From the NCBI RefSeq assembly GCF_014633365.1, contig NC_068341.1:19884339-19948338 (forward strand): 64,000 bases of DNA, given 5' to 3'. The notes beneath the pieces are model-generated. The model did no database searches, was not told where the DNA came from, and saw only the letters and a program-made list of their open reading frames with translations. Of the stretch, positions 1-10,302 are shown one piece after another (within the stretch, counting starts at the first letter, position 1; every line of letters starts with the position of its first letter). The position numbers were made by a program, and so were the translations under genes. This DNA is from Diospyros lotus (Eukaryota; Streptophyta; Magnoliopsida; Ericales; Ebenaceae).

Positions 1-60
1 TATATTTACAAGCCAAACTCAACAAAATCCCTAACAAAATCCACTTATCAAGACCTTTCT

Positions 61-531
61 TGCCGAGAAATTCTATCCGCAACCCATGAAATTACTTTTC
101 ACAACTCACTCCATGTAAAATGATCCACTAATTTTAAAATTCCAATTTTAACCCCAACTATAGCAGAGAGGAGAGAGAGAGTGTGGGTCGACTGCCATGA
201 CTAACCCCTCCACACACACATATATATATACACACACGATTCGGCCATGACAGCCGCATAGAGAGAAATAAAGAGAGAGAGTGGGTTGGCCATGACTGAC
301 TCACACACACATATATAGATATACACACACATATGGTCACGGCCATGGCAGTAGTCGGGGAACCCAGCGTTCCCCGACTCGGGGCGATGGTGGCGGTATC
401 GCGGCCGCCACCATCATGACTGATGAAGACAGCGATGCTGCCATCGTCACCGAGGTGGGAAATGGTCGGGGCGGAGGTTTCAGAAACCTCCGCACCGCAA
501 GGTGCGGGGCCATGGCCGCGGCCATGCTTTC

Positions 532-562
<31 letters not shown>

Positions 563-992
563 AGTGTGTGTTGGGTTGAGTTTTATGGTCGCGACCATGC
601 TCTGTGTGTGTATGAGTATGAGTATGTATATATATATATATGTATGTGGGTGTGTGTGTGTGTGAGTGTAAGTGTGTATATATATTTGTGTGTGTGTGTG
701 GGTTGGCCATGGTCGACCCACTCTCTCTCTCTCTTTCTCTTTCTTTCTCTTTATGCTGCTGCCATGACCGAATCGTGTACGTGTATATATAGATATATGT
801 ATGTGTGTGAGTGTGTGTATATATATATATATATATGTGTGGGGGGGGTCAGTCATGGCAACTGACCCACTCTCTCTCTCTCCTCTCTGCTATAGTTGGG
901 GTTAAAATTAAAATTTTAAAATTAGTAGAGCATTTTATATGGAGTGAGTTATGAAAAGTAATTTCACGGATTACGGATAGAATTTCCCGTCT
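61..992. mobile_element. Foldback-type element built from long inverted arms
   Basis: The outer sequence at about 61-185 (from GAGAAATTCTATCCG, through the AACTATAGCAGAGAGG block) reappears as its reverse complement at about 870-991. The match continues inward through alternating GA/CT, CA/TG and TA microsatellites and the shared GATTCGG-CATG-C segments (about 235-265 against 745-775). Nearly the whole element can therefore fold back on itself around a GC-rich hairpin core. No transposase is present. A weak direct repeat flanks it (GACCTTT at 52-58, GGCCTTT at 994-1000), so the exact ends and a 9-bp duplication are uncertain. Long arms without coding capacity suggest a foldback or Mutator-derived non-autonomous element. 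Long open frames across it are products of the microsatellites. Confidence 0.75.
354..598. repeat. Cluster of perfect short hairpins and palindromes
   Basis: Five perfect dyads lie within 245 bp. They are: a 9-bp stem with 7-nt loop at 354-378; an 11-bp stem at 386-396/405-415; a 10-bp stem with 3-nt loop at 471-493; a 7-bp stem with 4-nt loop at 490-507; and two loopless palindromes, CATGGCCGCGGCCATG at 511-526 and ATGGTCGCGACCAT at 585-598. The segment is far richer in G+C than its surroundings and forms the centre of the foldback element. Confidence 0.8.
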
Positions 993-1428
993 TGGCCTTT
1001 AAGACTCAATATTATGTCAAATCTAAGCTAAATCTGGCAAATCAAAGGTTTAATAATTGCAAATTCCTATGCAATTTTTCAACAAAGAACTTCACTTTGA
1101 CATTTGACCATTCTCTATTTATTTTGGTTTCAGCAAGGATGCCTAGGCCAAGCATGGCCTAGGCTCGCAACCATTTAACTTAATCCCATCGTTGGAGAAT
1201 ATAAAAATTTCCTCTTTTTATCTTTCTTTTTCTTGCATTTGAACCCTTTGTAGGTGGGTCCTTAAGAATATAGAAATTCCTTCGGCTCCTATTTGATTTT
1301 GGCTTCTGAGTTTCCATTTCCTAAGTTTCAAAGCTTACATTAATGCCCCAATGGTCTTTGGAATATTGCATTGGTGCCCTAGAATCTTTTGAAAAATTAT
1401 GTTAATACCCTAATTACAAAATACTAAA
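993..1428. other. Intergenic stretch without recognised feature
   Basis: AT-rich DNA between the foldback element and the Mutator-like element. I see no coding exon, RNA gene or repeat structure in it. Confidence 0.5.
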
Positions 1429-1437
1429 ATATTTTTG

Positions 1438-2326
1438 GGACTATTAATATGAAAAAATCAAACATTTTTGTATTTTTACGATTTTATCCAAACATTTCAA
1501 TTTAAAAATAGATGTCCGATTTGATCTATTGATTGTAATTTTATCCACGATTTGAATTCAATTTGAGAGTCGTGTGCTCCTGCTAGCATGGCATGCCGCT
1601 TGGTGTTTTAAAACATTTTAAGTAACCCCACTTTGACATGTAAAAAAAAAATAAAAAAGAAAATGTTAAATATATATAAGTTATATGTATATATATACAC
1701 AGAGAGAAAAAGCAAGGGATGACGAGAACGAAGCAAGCGGAGGACGGGGACGACGATGAAGGAGGATGCTGATGGCGATGGCTACGATGGCAACGACAAC
1801 AATCGATCTGGAAGCTAAAGGCAACGACTGATATGGGTTTCCTCTTTCTCATAACCACCTCACAGAAAGAAACCAACGCTCATATGCTCTTGTTGGTTGA
1901 TGACGTCCTTTGTCGGCTATCTCACCCTCATCATCAGTCGCTTAAGTCAACCCCATCGAAGTTAACAATCAGCCATCAAACTTTCAGACTCTAGATCGGC
2001 CTCTATCACTACCTCCATCCCAACGTCGTCGCAGTCCTATTTCGTTGTCTTTTCGTCCTCCGTCTACCTTCATTCTCTCTCTCTTTCTCTATATAAAATA
2101 TATATTATTTTTTTTTTCACGTGTGTCAATATGGAGCCCACTCAAAATATTTTAAAATATCAAGTGGCATGCCACGTTAGCGAGTGCATACGCCTCTCAA
2201 ATTGAATTCGAGTTATGGTTAAAATTACAACTAATCGATCAAATCGAACGTTTATTGCCAAAATTCAAACGTTTAGATAAAATTGCAAAAATGCAAAAAC
2301 ATTTGATTTTTTTATACTATTAGCCC
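1438..2326. mobile_element. Mutator-like non-autonomous element with long TIRs
   Basis: Terminal inverted repeats of roughly 250 bp (about 1438-1690 and 2080-2326) align through GGACTATTAATATG / GGGCTAATAGTATA, the TTGATC core, and the shared GGCATGCC block. The element is flanked by near-identical 9-bp direct repeats, ATATTTTTG at 1429-1437 and ATATCTTTG at 2327-2335 (8 of 9). Long TIRs with 9-bp duplications are diagnostic of the Mutator superfamily. The roughly 400-bp interior has no transposase motif; a minus-strand frame through it is low-complexity. This is a MULE-derived MITE or foldback, immobile on its own. Confidence 0.85.
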
Positions 2327-2335
2327 ATATCTTTG

Positions 2336-3969
2336 AGATAAAAATTCAAATTACCAAAATATCCTCAAATCATTTCTTACTTCTTTCCAATTATTTTAGA
2401 ATCCCAAGTATCACACACACACGCCTTCTGTTTTTGCCAACCCTAACAATGAGAAGAGATAATAGCGACAAGATTGGGACACTTGGACATAGCAAGAGTA
2501 ACCCTTATCATTAGTGAGCAATAGTTTTGGGTAGTGATTTAATGGCAGTACGTAGTGTTGGAAGCAAAGTCAAGGCATTTACTTGCAGTGAGATATGGCT
2601 ATGGGAGATCAAAGAAGGCGAATGAGAGATTAGAAAAAGGGTAGAATAGAGAGATTATAAAAAGAAGAGGGTCACAATGGCTTTTATCTTCACCGAAAAA
2701 AGAGAATAGAAAGATGATGGAAAGATACCAAAGAACAAATGGAGAATTGAGTGATGAAAAATGGCTGGACAAGAGGAAAAATAAGAAGATAGAGATAATG
2801 ACAATAGAGAGTTGCTTGAGGCAATGGTCAATATGGTTCTATAGTGGTTTTGTAGCGATGTAGTATGAGATTGAGAGAAAAGGAGAACGAAAAATGAAGA
2901 TAAACAGTGTTACATGTGTAATGGTCAATGGTGAGAAAGGCCAAACTTTTTTCTGTGGTTATGTGAGGAATTGGGGAGAAAGCAAAGGAACAACCATAGT
3001 GGTTGCACTATTGGGAGTGGTTGTGTTTATAGCATATTTACCATAGAGAGAGAGAGAGAGGAGAAAAAAAATATAAAGGGATAAAGGAAAAGATAGAAGA
3101 GGGTGTCAAATCAACTATTTGTTCATGCCACATCATTATTTTAACTGTTAAAATTAATGGACACTAAGGACAAATTGAAACATAAAGTTATGTTCAATGT
3201 GAATGAAAAAAAATTGAAATACTTTCTAAAATTAAAATTAATTAAAAATTTAGCATTTTTTAAGTATTTTATCCAAAAAAATAAAATTACACTATAATCT
3301 CGAATAAATACCTTTCAATTTTTACTGAATGTATTGTACAAACCACCACTCTAGTAATAGGTAAAGTAACGTAGTGTCAATTTTTATTATGAGTAATCTA
3401 AATGTTAAAAGAGATTTTAAATTTTTAGACAAAAATATTATATTTAAATAGAAAAGAATACAATACATTTATAAAATAACAAATTATTTAAAAAATATGT
3501 GAGGTTTAAAAATGAGTTAAAGGAACTTATAGGAGTCTTTAATATGTCCTCAAATGGAGAATTTCCTTAGGCAATATTTACCTTCTTAAAAGTGTTTTTC
3601 TTCTTATAAATTACTTATCATCTCTATTTAGAAGTTAAATAATTCTTAGATAGTGATTATGAATATTATAAATGATCTTTTAATATATTAACAATTTGTT
3701 AGAATATAATACCTCTTTTAAAATTGAAGTTTTGGGTAGTGATGGGAGAGAATAGAAGACGGAAAAAAATAAAAAATGTAAGAAAATTATTATTTTTTTA
3801 AAAGAAAGTTTTAAATTTTTTTAAAAAATAATAATTATGTTTTATATCATTTTTAAATTAATATAATCACCCTTTAGCATCGTTCCTTGCTCGCCGGAAA
3901 ATTGGAAGGCACCATTCAAAATTGCCTTGATTTTATTATCTCTCTCTCTCCTCTTTCTCTACACTTCCG
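2336..3969. other. Anonymous AT-rich DNA
   Basis: About 1.6 kb without a convincing gene. It contains a GA run near 3045-3070, long A/T homopolymers (3700-3870), and a CT-rich tract at 3938-3960 just before the candidate exon. I could not assign any of it to a TE family. Confidence 0.4.
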
Positions 3970-4127
3970 ATGATATCTGGACAGACGACTAGTGAACTTG
4001 GTGAGTTTGAGTTCAAATATAAAAGGATGGATTTGCCCGAAGGAGGAGACGAAAGTTTGTTGTCGCTGGTAGAGAGTGGAAGCAAAGTGGTAGTGTCGAA
4101 CCCCGAGATCATTTGCTTTCCTCCCAG
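3970..4127 (+). CDS. Orphan candidate first coding exon, function unknown
   Basis: An ATG at 3970 follows a CT-rich leader (3938-3960), as is common in plant 5' UTRs. It opens a frame of 52 codons that ends at a consensus-like donor, CCCAG|GTATCC (4127/4128, phase 2). Composition is balanced and non-repetitive, with acidic stretches (LPEGGDES, LSLVESG) and the end NPEIICFPP, unlike the surrounding DNA. If the donor is ignored the frame stops at 4150. I do not recognise the family and found no downstream exon; TE insertions may have disrupted the gene. A chance ORF remains possible. Confidence 0.3.
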
Positions 4128-5367
4128 GTATCCTCGTAATCGCAATTTTTAGCTTTTCTATTCAATTCATTACCTGTGTGCTTATATATGCCTATATGTA
4201 TTGGCATGTTTTTGTTGTTTTCTTTTTATCAATTTCCCCCAACAAACCCGAAACAACAGTTGAGAACCACTCAAGCTGCAAGTAGAGAGGCTAGAAAGTT
4301 TTGTTCTCTAATTCTTCATTTTGGTTTGGCTGTTTTGTAGCAATATCACTTAACTTTTCAAAAATTCTATGTGATGTAAAAGTGTGTGCGTGTGTATGCG
4401 ATTCATTTATTGCCGGGATAAAGGGATTTTTCAATTTTTTCTAGGTAAGGGTTGTTAATCTCACTGTTTCTCTGTAACTTTTATATGTTATTTTCAAATA
4501 TTCCTAGCAATGAAGTACATGCAACTTCATATATTTCTATATCTATCTGTACATTCTTGGACCTAGTTAATTGCAAAACCAAACTTTAAAAGATATACGT
4601 CCTGGACCTAGTTTTTTTCCTAAGACAGATTGTTATGGGTTCTATTGCAATACTATAAAACTTCAATACTAGTAAAATGAAGTATAAGGACAATATTTAA
4701 TGCAACTTTAAAACATACTTTTGCAATGAAGAAGTATTACAATGACAACATTGCAAAGGCTTTGATACTAATTACAGTGTAGTCTCAAAGAAGATAGAGA
4801 CATTAAGCACTTACTAACTCACAAAGAGATTAACTCTCTAAAATATTCACGAAGGGACTCTCAAAGTACGTACAAAACCCATAGAGAAACTCACAAACAC
4901 ATACAGACAGGAAATCTCAAAGTAGTAAATGCTTACTAATAGGGACCATGTTCAAGAGGTCCAACAATACCAAGAAGGAGCCCAAGAATGAAGAAGCTAG
5001 CCAAACTGTTAAAATAAGGTAGAGATCCTAACTGCAGATTGCCTAATAGTTAGATAAACACTATGGCTCTAAATGTCTTCTAATTGCATTTCAATTACAT
5101 TTGTAACTGTAAATGTAACTTTTAGAATAAGAGATTGTGTGTGAAGAGTTCGACTGGCACATGGCTAGCTTTGGCGCCAAAACTACTGTACAAAACCAAA
5201 CTGTAAGCCCATTTTGGAATCAAGGAGAAATCACAGCTACTTTCTTCTTTCCCTTTTCATTCTCTCTTTCTCTCTATTTTCTAAGTTCTTGGGGTGATCA
5301 CTGTCATCTCAGTGAACCTACCAACTGGTGTTCTTGTTGAGAGACGATCACTGATCTCCAATCAACC
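4128..5367. other. Non-coding stretch: degenerate LTR/PBS traces and probable gypsy leader
   Basis: GCTTTGATACTA at 4764-4775 resembles the reverse complement of an initiator-Met primer-binding site, so 4.4-4.9 kb may hold a worn minus-strand copia end. From about 5010 to 5367 the sequence has the layout expected of the 5' LTR and leader of the gypsy relic that follows (a pyrimidine-rich block at 5240-5285, then the gag start). Neither boundary can be fixed because no partner LTR remains. Confidence 0.3.
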
Positions 5368-7844
5368 ATGGCTAATGGAATGAGATCCAAGATCGCAGAA
5401 TCAAACAAACAGACAGATCTGATTCTGGAAGGTGAATTAGTAGTGCCTAAACATGAAGGAAGCAATCCTGACAGAGGTACAAACTCGTCAGATTGCAACT
5501 AAGAATCAAATTTTCATGGAAGTACAAATCAGCAGGCCACAACTGCAAATCAAGTAATCCAATTGCAAATGCAGATCTAGGAGAGTTCTGAAACGTTATT
5601 CACACACATCAATCAGAACCCGATTCAAACCTATGCAACCAACACCAGATTACAACCCCAATTCAACCCAATTTCTAGATCCCAACTCCAATTAATTTGT
5701 TCCCCCTCTCTAAACAAATACCTAGGAAATCGTATTTCCACCTAATCCTAACTTACATAATTTACAAGGCCTACCACAGTCCTTAAGGGTGGGAATGCCA
5801 CAAATTTGATGGCCAGGATTCTGATTGGCTCTTTCAGATCAGTAAGTATTTTGACTTTTATACTGTATCAGATGCTGAAATTGGGTCTAGTGTCTCTGCA
5901 TATTGATGGACCAGCTGCTAGCTAGTTCCAATGTATGCAGCACTGTAACTTGTTGACACCTTGAATTGAATTTGAGACCTCTTTATTAACCATATTTGGC
6001 CATATTGCATATGATGATCCCAAGGTTGCACTAGCCAGACTGATCCAAATTCACAATGTCTTGGATTACCAAACTAAATTCAAAAATTTGTTAACTAAAT
6101 TAGTAGGGATACCCTAAGATTTTTTTATTAGTTGCTTTATAGCTGGATGAAAGCTAGATATACAGAGAGAAGTAGTTGCTCACAAGCCAACTACTATAAC
6201 CCAAGCCTTTGGTTTAGCTAGCTTACATGAAGAGAAGTTTAAACCCCCTAAACTACAACTCATCAGTTCCTAGTATAACCCTACATCCATTTTGGGACCC
6301 CCACCAATCCATTCCGACCCTACAAACTCAACACCAATTATTAAAACTAACACTAGAACCCCTTTGTCAATTTGGAGACTCACCTTTATTGAGATGAAAA
6401 TCAAGAGAGAAAAAGGCCTGTGCTATAACTGTGATGAAAAATATACCCTTGACCACAGGTGCAAAAGGAGTTATCTACTCTTAAAGAGGGAAGAGGCAGG
6501 AGATGAAGAAGAGGCGGAGAAAAATTTGGAATTAAATGTCACAACCCCAAGGATGTAATCGTAATTATATATTATATGAATTAGTTAGTTTTGTACTTTG
6601 TTGTTTCAGTGATTGTACCTTTTAGTAGAGTAGCCTATAAATAGGTTAGATCAATTAGAGAATGATAAAGTTGAATGATAATTGACTTCTGTTTCTCTCA
6701 ACATTTTTGATTTCTCTCCCAATCCCTCTAATTCTCTCTCTTTCTCTATTTTGTCTGCATTTCTTCCTCCATTCTTGCTGTTATCTCCCTCTCTTTTAGT
6801 CTAATTCTCCCTTCAATTCTCTCTATTCTAATTCTATCTTCCGGATTCCTTCCAATTTTGCTATTCAAACCCTAGGCAAACCCCAGGAACATGACACTGA
6901 ATTCTGACTAGGACAAAGAAACTCTTGAGATTAGTCATCATGCTCTTGAAGGGTAGACCTAAGACCATCAAATTAACTAGATCTATCAATAACTATTCCA
7001 CCCAAATTATGATAGATTGTGGTAGTACCCCCAATTTTATACATAGCCAAGCAGTTGAGAAACTAGAACTTACCATGGAGAAATGCAGGGCCTTCAAGGT
7101 CTTAATTGGGAATGGGGATCACCAATAATATGAGAGCAAATGTGTGTAGGTTCCTCTCTAATTACACAAACCACTTTCAACCTAGATTTTTGTGTGTTAC
7201 TAGTAAAAGAGGTAGACTTCTTCCTAGGCATCTAGTGGTTGGAGAAATTGTGGGAGATCATAATGAACTTCAGGGCCTTTATTATGAAATTCAAATGAGC
7301 TAGCATAACTATAACACCACAGGGAAACAAGGGCATGAATGGATAACCAATGAACAGAAGATAGATACAAAGACTAGAACAACAAAGGGAGATATTTGAG
7401 TTATACCACTTAAAATTAGAGACACTTCAAGGTTAGGACCAATTTTAACTAGTCCCTTAGATGAGCAATTGTATTGGGACAATTTAAGGAAGTTTTCCAA
7501 GAGCTACCCCCTATAAGGAAAATCAACCACCACATTGTGTTGGAACCTCAATCCAAACCAGTCAAAATGAGACCATATAGGTACCCACATTTTCAAAAGA
7601 ATGAGATTGAGAAGCAGGTTAGGAAATGTTAGACAAGGGATTGATACAACCAAGCACCAGTCCTTTTTCATCCCTTGTCTTATTGGTGAAGAAAAAGGAT
7701 GAATCTTGGAGATTCTATGTTGATTGTAGGGTCCTCAATGTTGTGACCATCAAAGATAAGTTTCCCATTCTTACTAATAATGAACTCCTAGATGAATTAC
7801 ACAGGGCTACTATTTTTACTAAGTTGGATCTAAGGGTTGAATAT
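5368..7844 (+). pseudogene. Ty3/gypsy gag-pol relic (element G), truncated in RT
   Basis: Starting at ATG 5368, several frames together show a gypsy polyprotein. The gag C-terminal part lies at about 6020-6250 (DPKVALARL ... TITQAFGLASLHEEKF). A zinc knuckle follows at about 6415-6470 (CYNCDEKYTLDHRCK; the usual GH is replaced by DH). A protease active-site region is at about 7015-7045 (DCGSTPNFI), and the start of reverse transcriptase at about 7500-7840 ([17 protein letters not shown], then TKLDLR). The frame is broken by many stops and frameshifts. A solo LTR interrupts it at 6537-6896. RT ends abruptly at 7844 where copia A begins, with AATAT as A's left target site. The second half of the element is not in the window; it was probably lost at the 29529/29530 junction. 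Confidence 0.8.
6537..6896 (+). repeat. Solo LTR inside gypsy relic G
   Basis: A 360-bp segment begins TGTCACAACCCC and ends ACATGACA. It holds a TATA-like CCTATAAATAGG near 6640 and a long CT-rich 3' part, and it lies between the gag zinc-knuckle and protease coding of G. Overall design (TGTCAyAACCC start, CT-rich tail, CCTAGG near the end, ATGACA terminus) matches the LTR of element I at 32357-32769, so it is probably a related family. No clean 5-bp duplication is visible (TTAAA left, CTGAA right). Confidence 0.6.
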
Positions 7845-8073
7845 TGTGGCGAAGGCCTCAATTGAATTGTATATATTGTTTTAAAAAACTATACATGTGT
7901 TGTGTGTATATACACATAGAGGATCCAATTACAATGCTAAATCTAGAAATTTCTAAAGATCTTCAATCATCCCAATCAAAGGAGTAATCAATGAGATTTG
8001 GAAGTTGTCTAATCTTCTAGCTATACACTACCTAAAATAGGAGGATATAGAATCTGGATATTGGATCTTGACA
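7845..8073 (-). repeat. 3' LTR of copia A
   Basis: 229 bp. Read on the minus strand it begins TGTCAAGATCC and ends CCTTCGCCACA. The same terminal sequence in + orientation (TGTGACGAAGGCCTCAATTG) occurs at 23344 as the start of the other LTR. A purine-rich tract (AGAAGAGGAG-like, 8074-8083) precedes it on the minus strand. Confidence 0.85.
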
Positions 8074-8082
8074 CTCCTCTTC

Positions 8083-8730
8083 GAGCTGGAGAATATAGGT
8101 TTACCATTCCCAACTTGCCAATAATCTCCTGGAATGTTTGACTAGATAACCCTTTAGTGAGAACATCAGCAAGTTGATGCTTGGATGAGACATACGGTGT
8201 GCAAATTAATCCACAGTTGAGCTTTTCCTTTATAAAGTGTCAGTTTACTTCCACATGCTTAGTCTGATCATGTTGAATAGGATTGTGAGCAATGCTAATG
8301 GCCGACTTGTTATCACAATACAGTTTCATATGACCCTCTCACTTAATCCTGAGATCTTTTAATATTATCTTGAGCTAAAGCAGCTCGCAAATACCCAGTG
8401 CCATGGACCTAAACTTAGCTTCCGCACTCGATTTGGCTACCACTGGTTGTTTCTTGCTCCTCCATGTGACCAAATTGCCTCCAACAAAGGTGCAATAACC
8501 TAATGTTGATTTCCTATCAATTATGGAACTTGCATAGTTGGCATCTGTGTAGGTTTCAAGACTGAGACTTGTACCCTTCTTAAACAGAATCCCTCTACAC
8601 ATATGGGTTTTCAAGTATTGAAGGATGCGATAAATTGCATGGAGGTATGTCCTCTTGGGATTGTGCATGAATTGATTGACTATGTTGACTGCATAGGCTA
8701 TGTTCGGTCGAGTGTGTGATAAATAGATTA
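8083..8730 (-). pseudogene. Copia A RNase H domain, C-terminal end of pol
   Basis: Minus-strand frame with the copia RNase H signature: TDANYASS (normally DADWAGS), DRKSTLGYC, GGNLVTWRSKKQ, VAKSSAEAKFRSMA, and, after a frameshift, the KHVEV-HFIKEKL-type end. RNase H would degrade the RNA of RNA:DNA hybrids during reverse transcription. The upstream part of the same protein lies at 18926 onward, beyond the B insertion. The stop codon usually embedded in the PPT (TTGAGG) reads TCGAAG here. Frameshifts near 8370 make it inactive. Confidence 0.85.
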
Positions 8731-8863
8731 TGTTGAGTTATATGGTTATAGTCTAGGGTTAATTCTATGTTAGAGACCATGGCCCATAGCCTATTGTATT
8801 TGTATATATATATATATATATAGGTGTATAGTCTATGAATTTAATTAAGTTGTATATACATAT
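8731..8863 (+). repeat. 5' LTR of copia B, first part
   Basis: Begins TGTTGAGTTATATGG and matches 18765 onward. It is interrupted at 8863 by copia C, with target copy CATAT at 8859-8863. Confidence 0.9.
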
Positions 8864-9159
8864 TGTTAGAAGGCCGAAAATTCTATGCTTTCCTAATATG
8901 GAGATTTCCAAATTAATGATTGGTTTCCTAAAAGTGTTTGTATTATATATTCTTTATATTCTAGATTGATTTGATTGTATCAATAGCTGTGTGATTTATT
9001 TCCTTTCTGTAAATATTTCCTAAGCTAGATTAGGCAACTATTAATTAAGAATCCTTCCTAATTAACCTTAGGATCTTGCCTATTCAAGTAGGCGCATGTG
9101 TATATATGTCTTGGCATTTCATTGAGATTAATAAGATCTGTTTTTCAGTCTTCTTGACA
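8864..9159 (+). repeat. 5' LTR of copia C
   Basis: TGTTAGAAGGCC...CTTCTTGACA, 296 bp, nearly identical to 13766-14062. As a 5' LTR it would carry the element's promoter. Confidence 0.95.
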
Positions 9160-9172
9160 TGGTATCAAAGCC
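9160..9172 (+). promoter_or_regulatory. Primer-binding site of copia C
   Basis: TGGTATCAAAGCC directly abuts the 5' LTR. It matches the plant initiator-Met tRNA 3'-end complement (TGGTATCAGAGC) with one change. Confidence 0.9.
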
Positions 9173-9345
9173 ACTTCAAATTGCTCTCTGATTTCTAGCC
9201 TCAAGCGTTTGTTCTTTTTTCGTGTTCCTATTTCAGTCCACTCTTTGATCTTCAGTGCCATTCTTCGCCCTTTTGCTTTGACTGTTTTTGACTGTTATTG
9301 CCACATTCACAGTCACCTTTCTTTTCCTTTCCCAACTTAAGAACC

Positions 9346-10302
9346 ATGACCAACTCCATGGAATTCGACAGCATGATTGAGGTTCCTTTCACAGGCGGTT
9401 CGAGCAGTGGTCTAACTTCAAGTGGGGAGTTACAAAATATCCAAACAGCTTACAGGCTGAATGGAAAAAATTATCTTAAGTGGTCTCAATTGATTAGGAC
9501 TTTCCTGAAAGGTAAGGGAAAGTTGAGCCACTTAGAGGGAACCGATCCCAAGGAGACGGATCCTACACATGCTGCATGGGATGAAGAAGATTCACTTGTG
9601 ATGTCTTGGCTTTGGAACTCTATGGTTCCAGAAATTAGTGACACTGTGATGTTCCTCACAATTGCTAGAGAAATCTGGGAAGCTGTGAAAACCACATATT
9701 CAACTGCACAAATTTATGAGATTCGGACCAAGGTTGCAACTACTAAGCAGGGAACTCGGTCTATAACCAAGTATGTTAATTTGCTGTAGACCTTATGGCA
9801 GGAGTTGGATCACTATCAGTGCATCCAAATGAAATGTAGTGAGGATGCTGTTGTTTTCAAGAAGTCAGTAGAGAAAGAGAGAACCTACGACTTTCTAGCG
9901 GGGTTAAATGCAGAATATGATGCAGTCAGAGTGCAAATTCTTGGCAAAACGGAACTGCCTTCATTGAATGAGGCAATATTGATAGTACGAGCAGAAGAAG
10001 GAAGAAGAGGAGTTATGTTGGAGACTAGTCATATGGAAAATTCAGCCCTACTTAGTCTGAAAGGGCGTGGTCAATAGAGGCTGCCAAAAGGAGATAAGAA
10101 GGCTATGGAGTCATTCAAGACCACAAACAAGGATGATTTGTGGTGTACCTATTGTCAAAAGCCTCGACATACGATTGAGAAGTGCTGGAAGTTACATGGG
10201 AAACCAACTAAAGGAGGTCCATCAAAGGGGCAAGCTTACATTGCCAATAATCAACAGGTTACTAAAACAAAAAATTCTGAACAGACTGGGTTGATGGGCT
10301 AA
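9346..10302 (+). pseudogene. Copia C gag, with nonsense mutations
   Basis: Frame 1 from ATG 9346. The N-terminal gag part contains the copia hallmark YRLNGKNYLKWSQ (about 9450-9485), and the DUF/UBN2-like middle contains YDFLAGLN and VRVQILG. A zinc knuckle at about 10140-10185 reads CTYCQKPRHTIEKC, with Gly of the GH pair changed to Arg. In-frame stops occur at about 9787 and 10075. Gag would form the virus-like particle and bind genomic RNA. The 3' part shifts frame near 10290 into pol. Confidence 0.88.

Noticed and set aside
158..865. Long open frames on both strands rich in HTHT, YIYI and VCVC repeats
   Set aside because: They are translations of CA/TG, TA and GA microsatellites in the foldback element; no protein-like composition and frames open on both strands.
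1583..1876. 97-aa minus-strand ORF in the Mutator-like element
   Set aside because: Interior is low complexity (His/Ser/Pro-rich, then Phe/Tyr-rich) and overlaps the TIR; no transposase motif.
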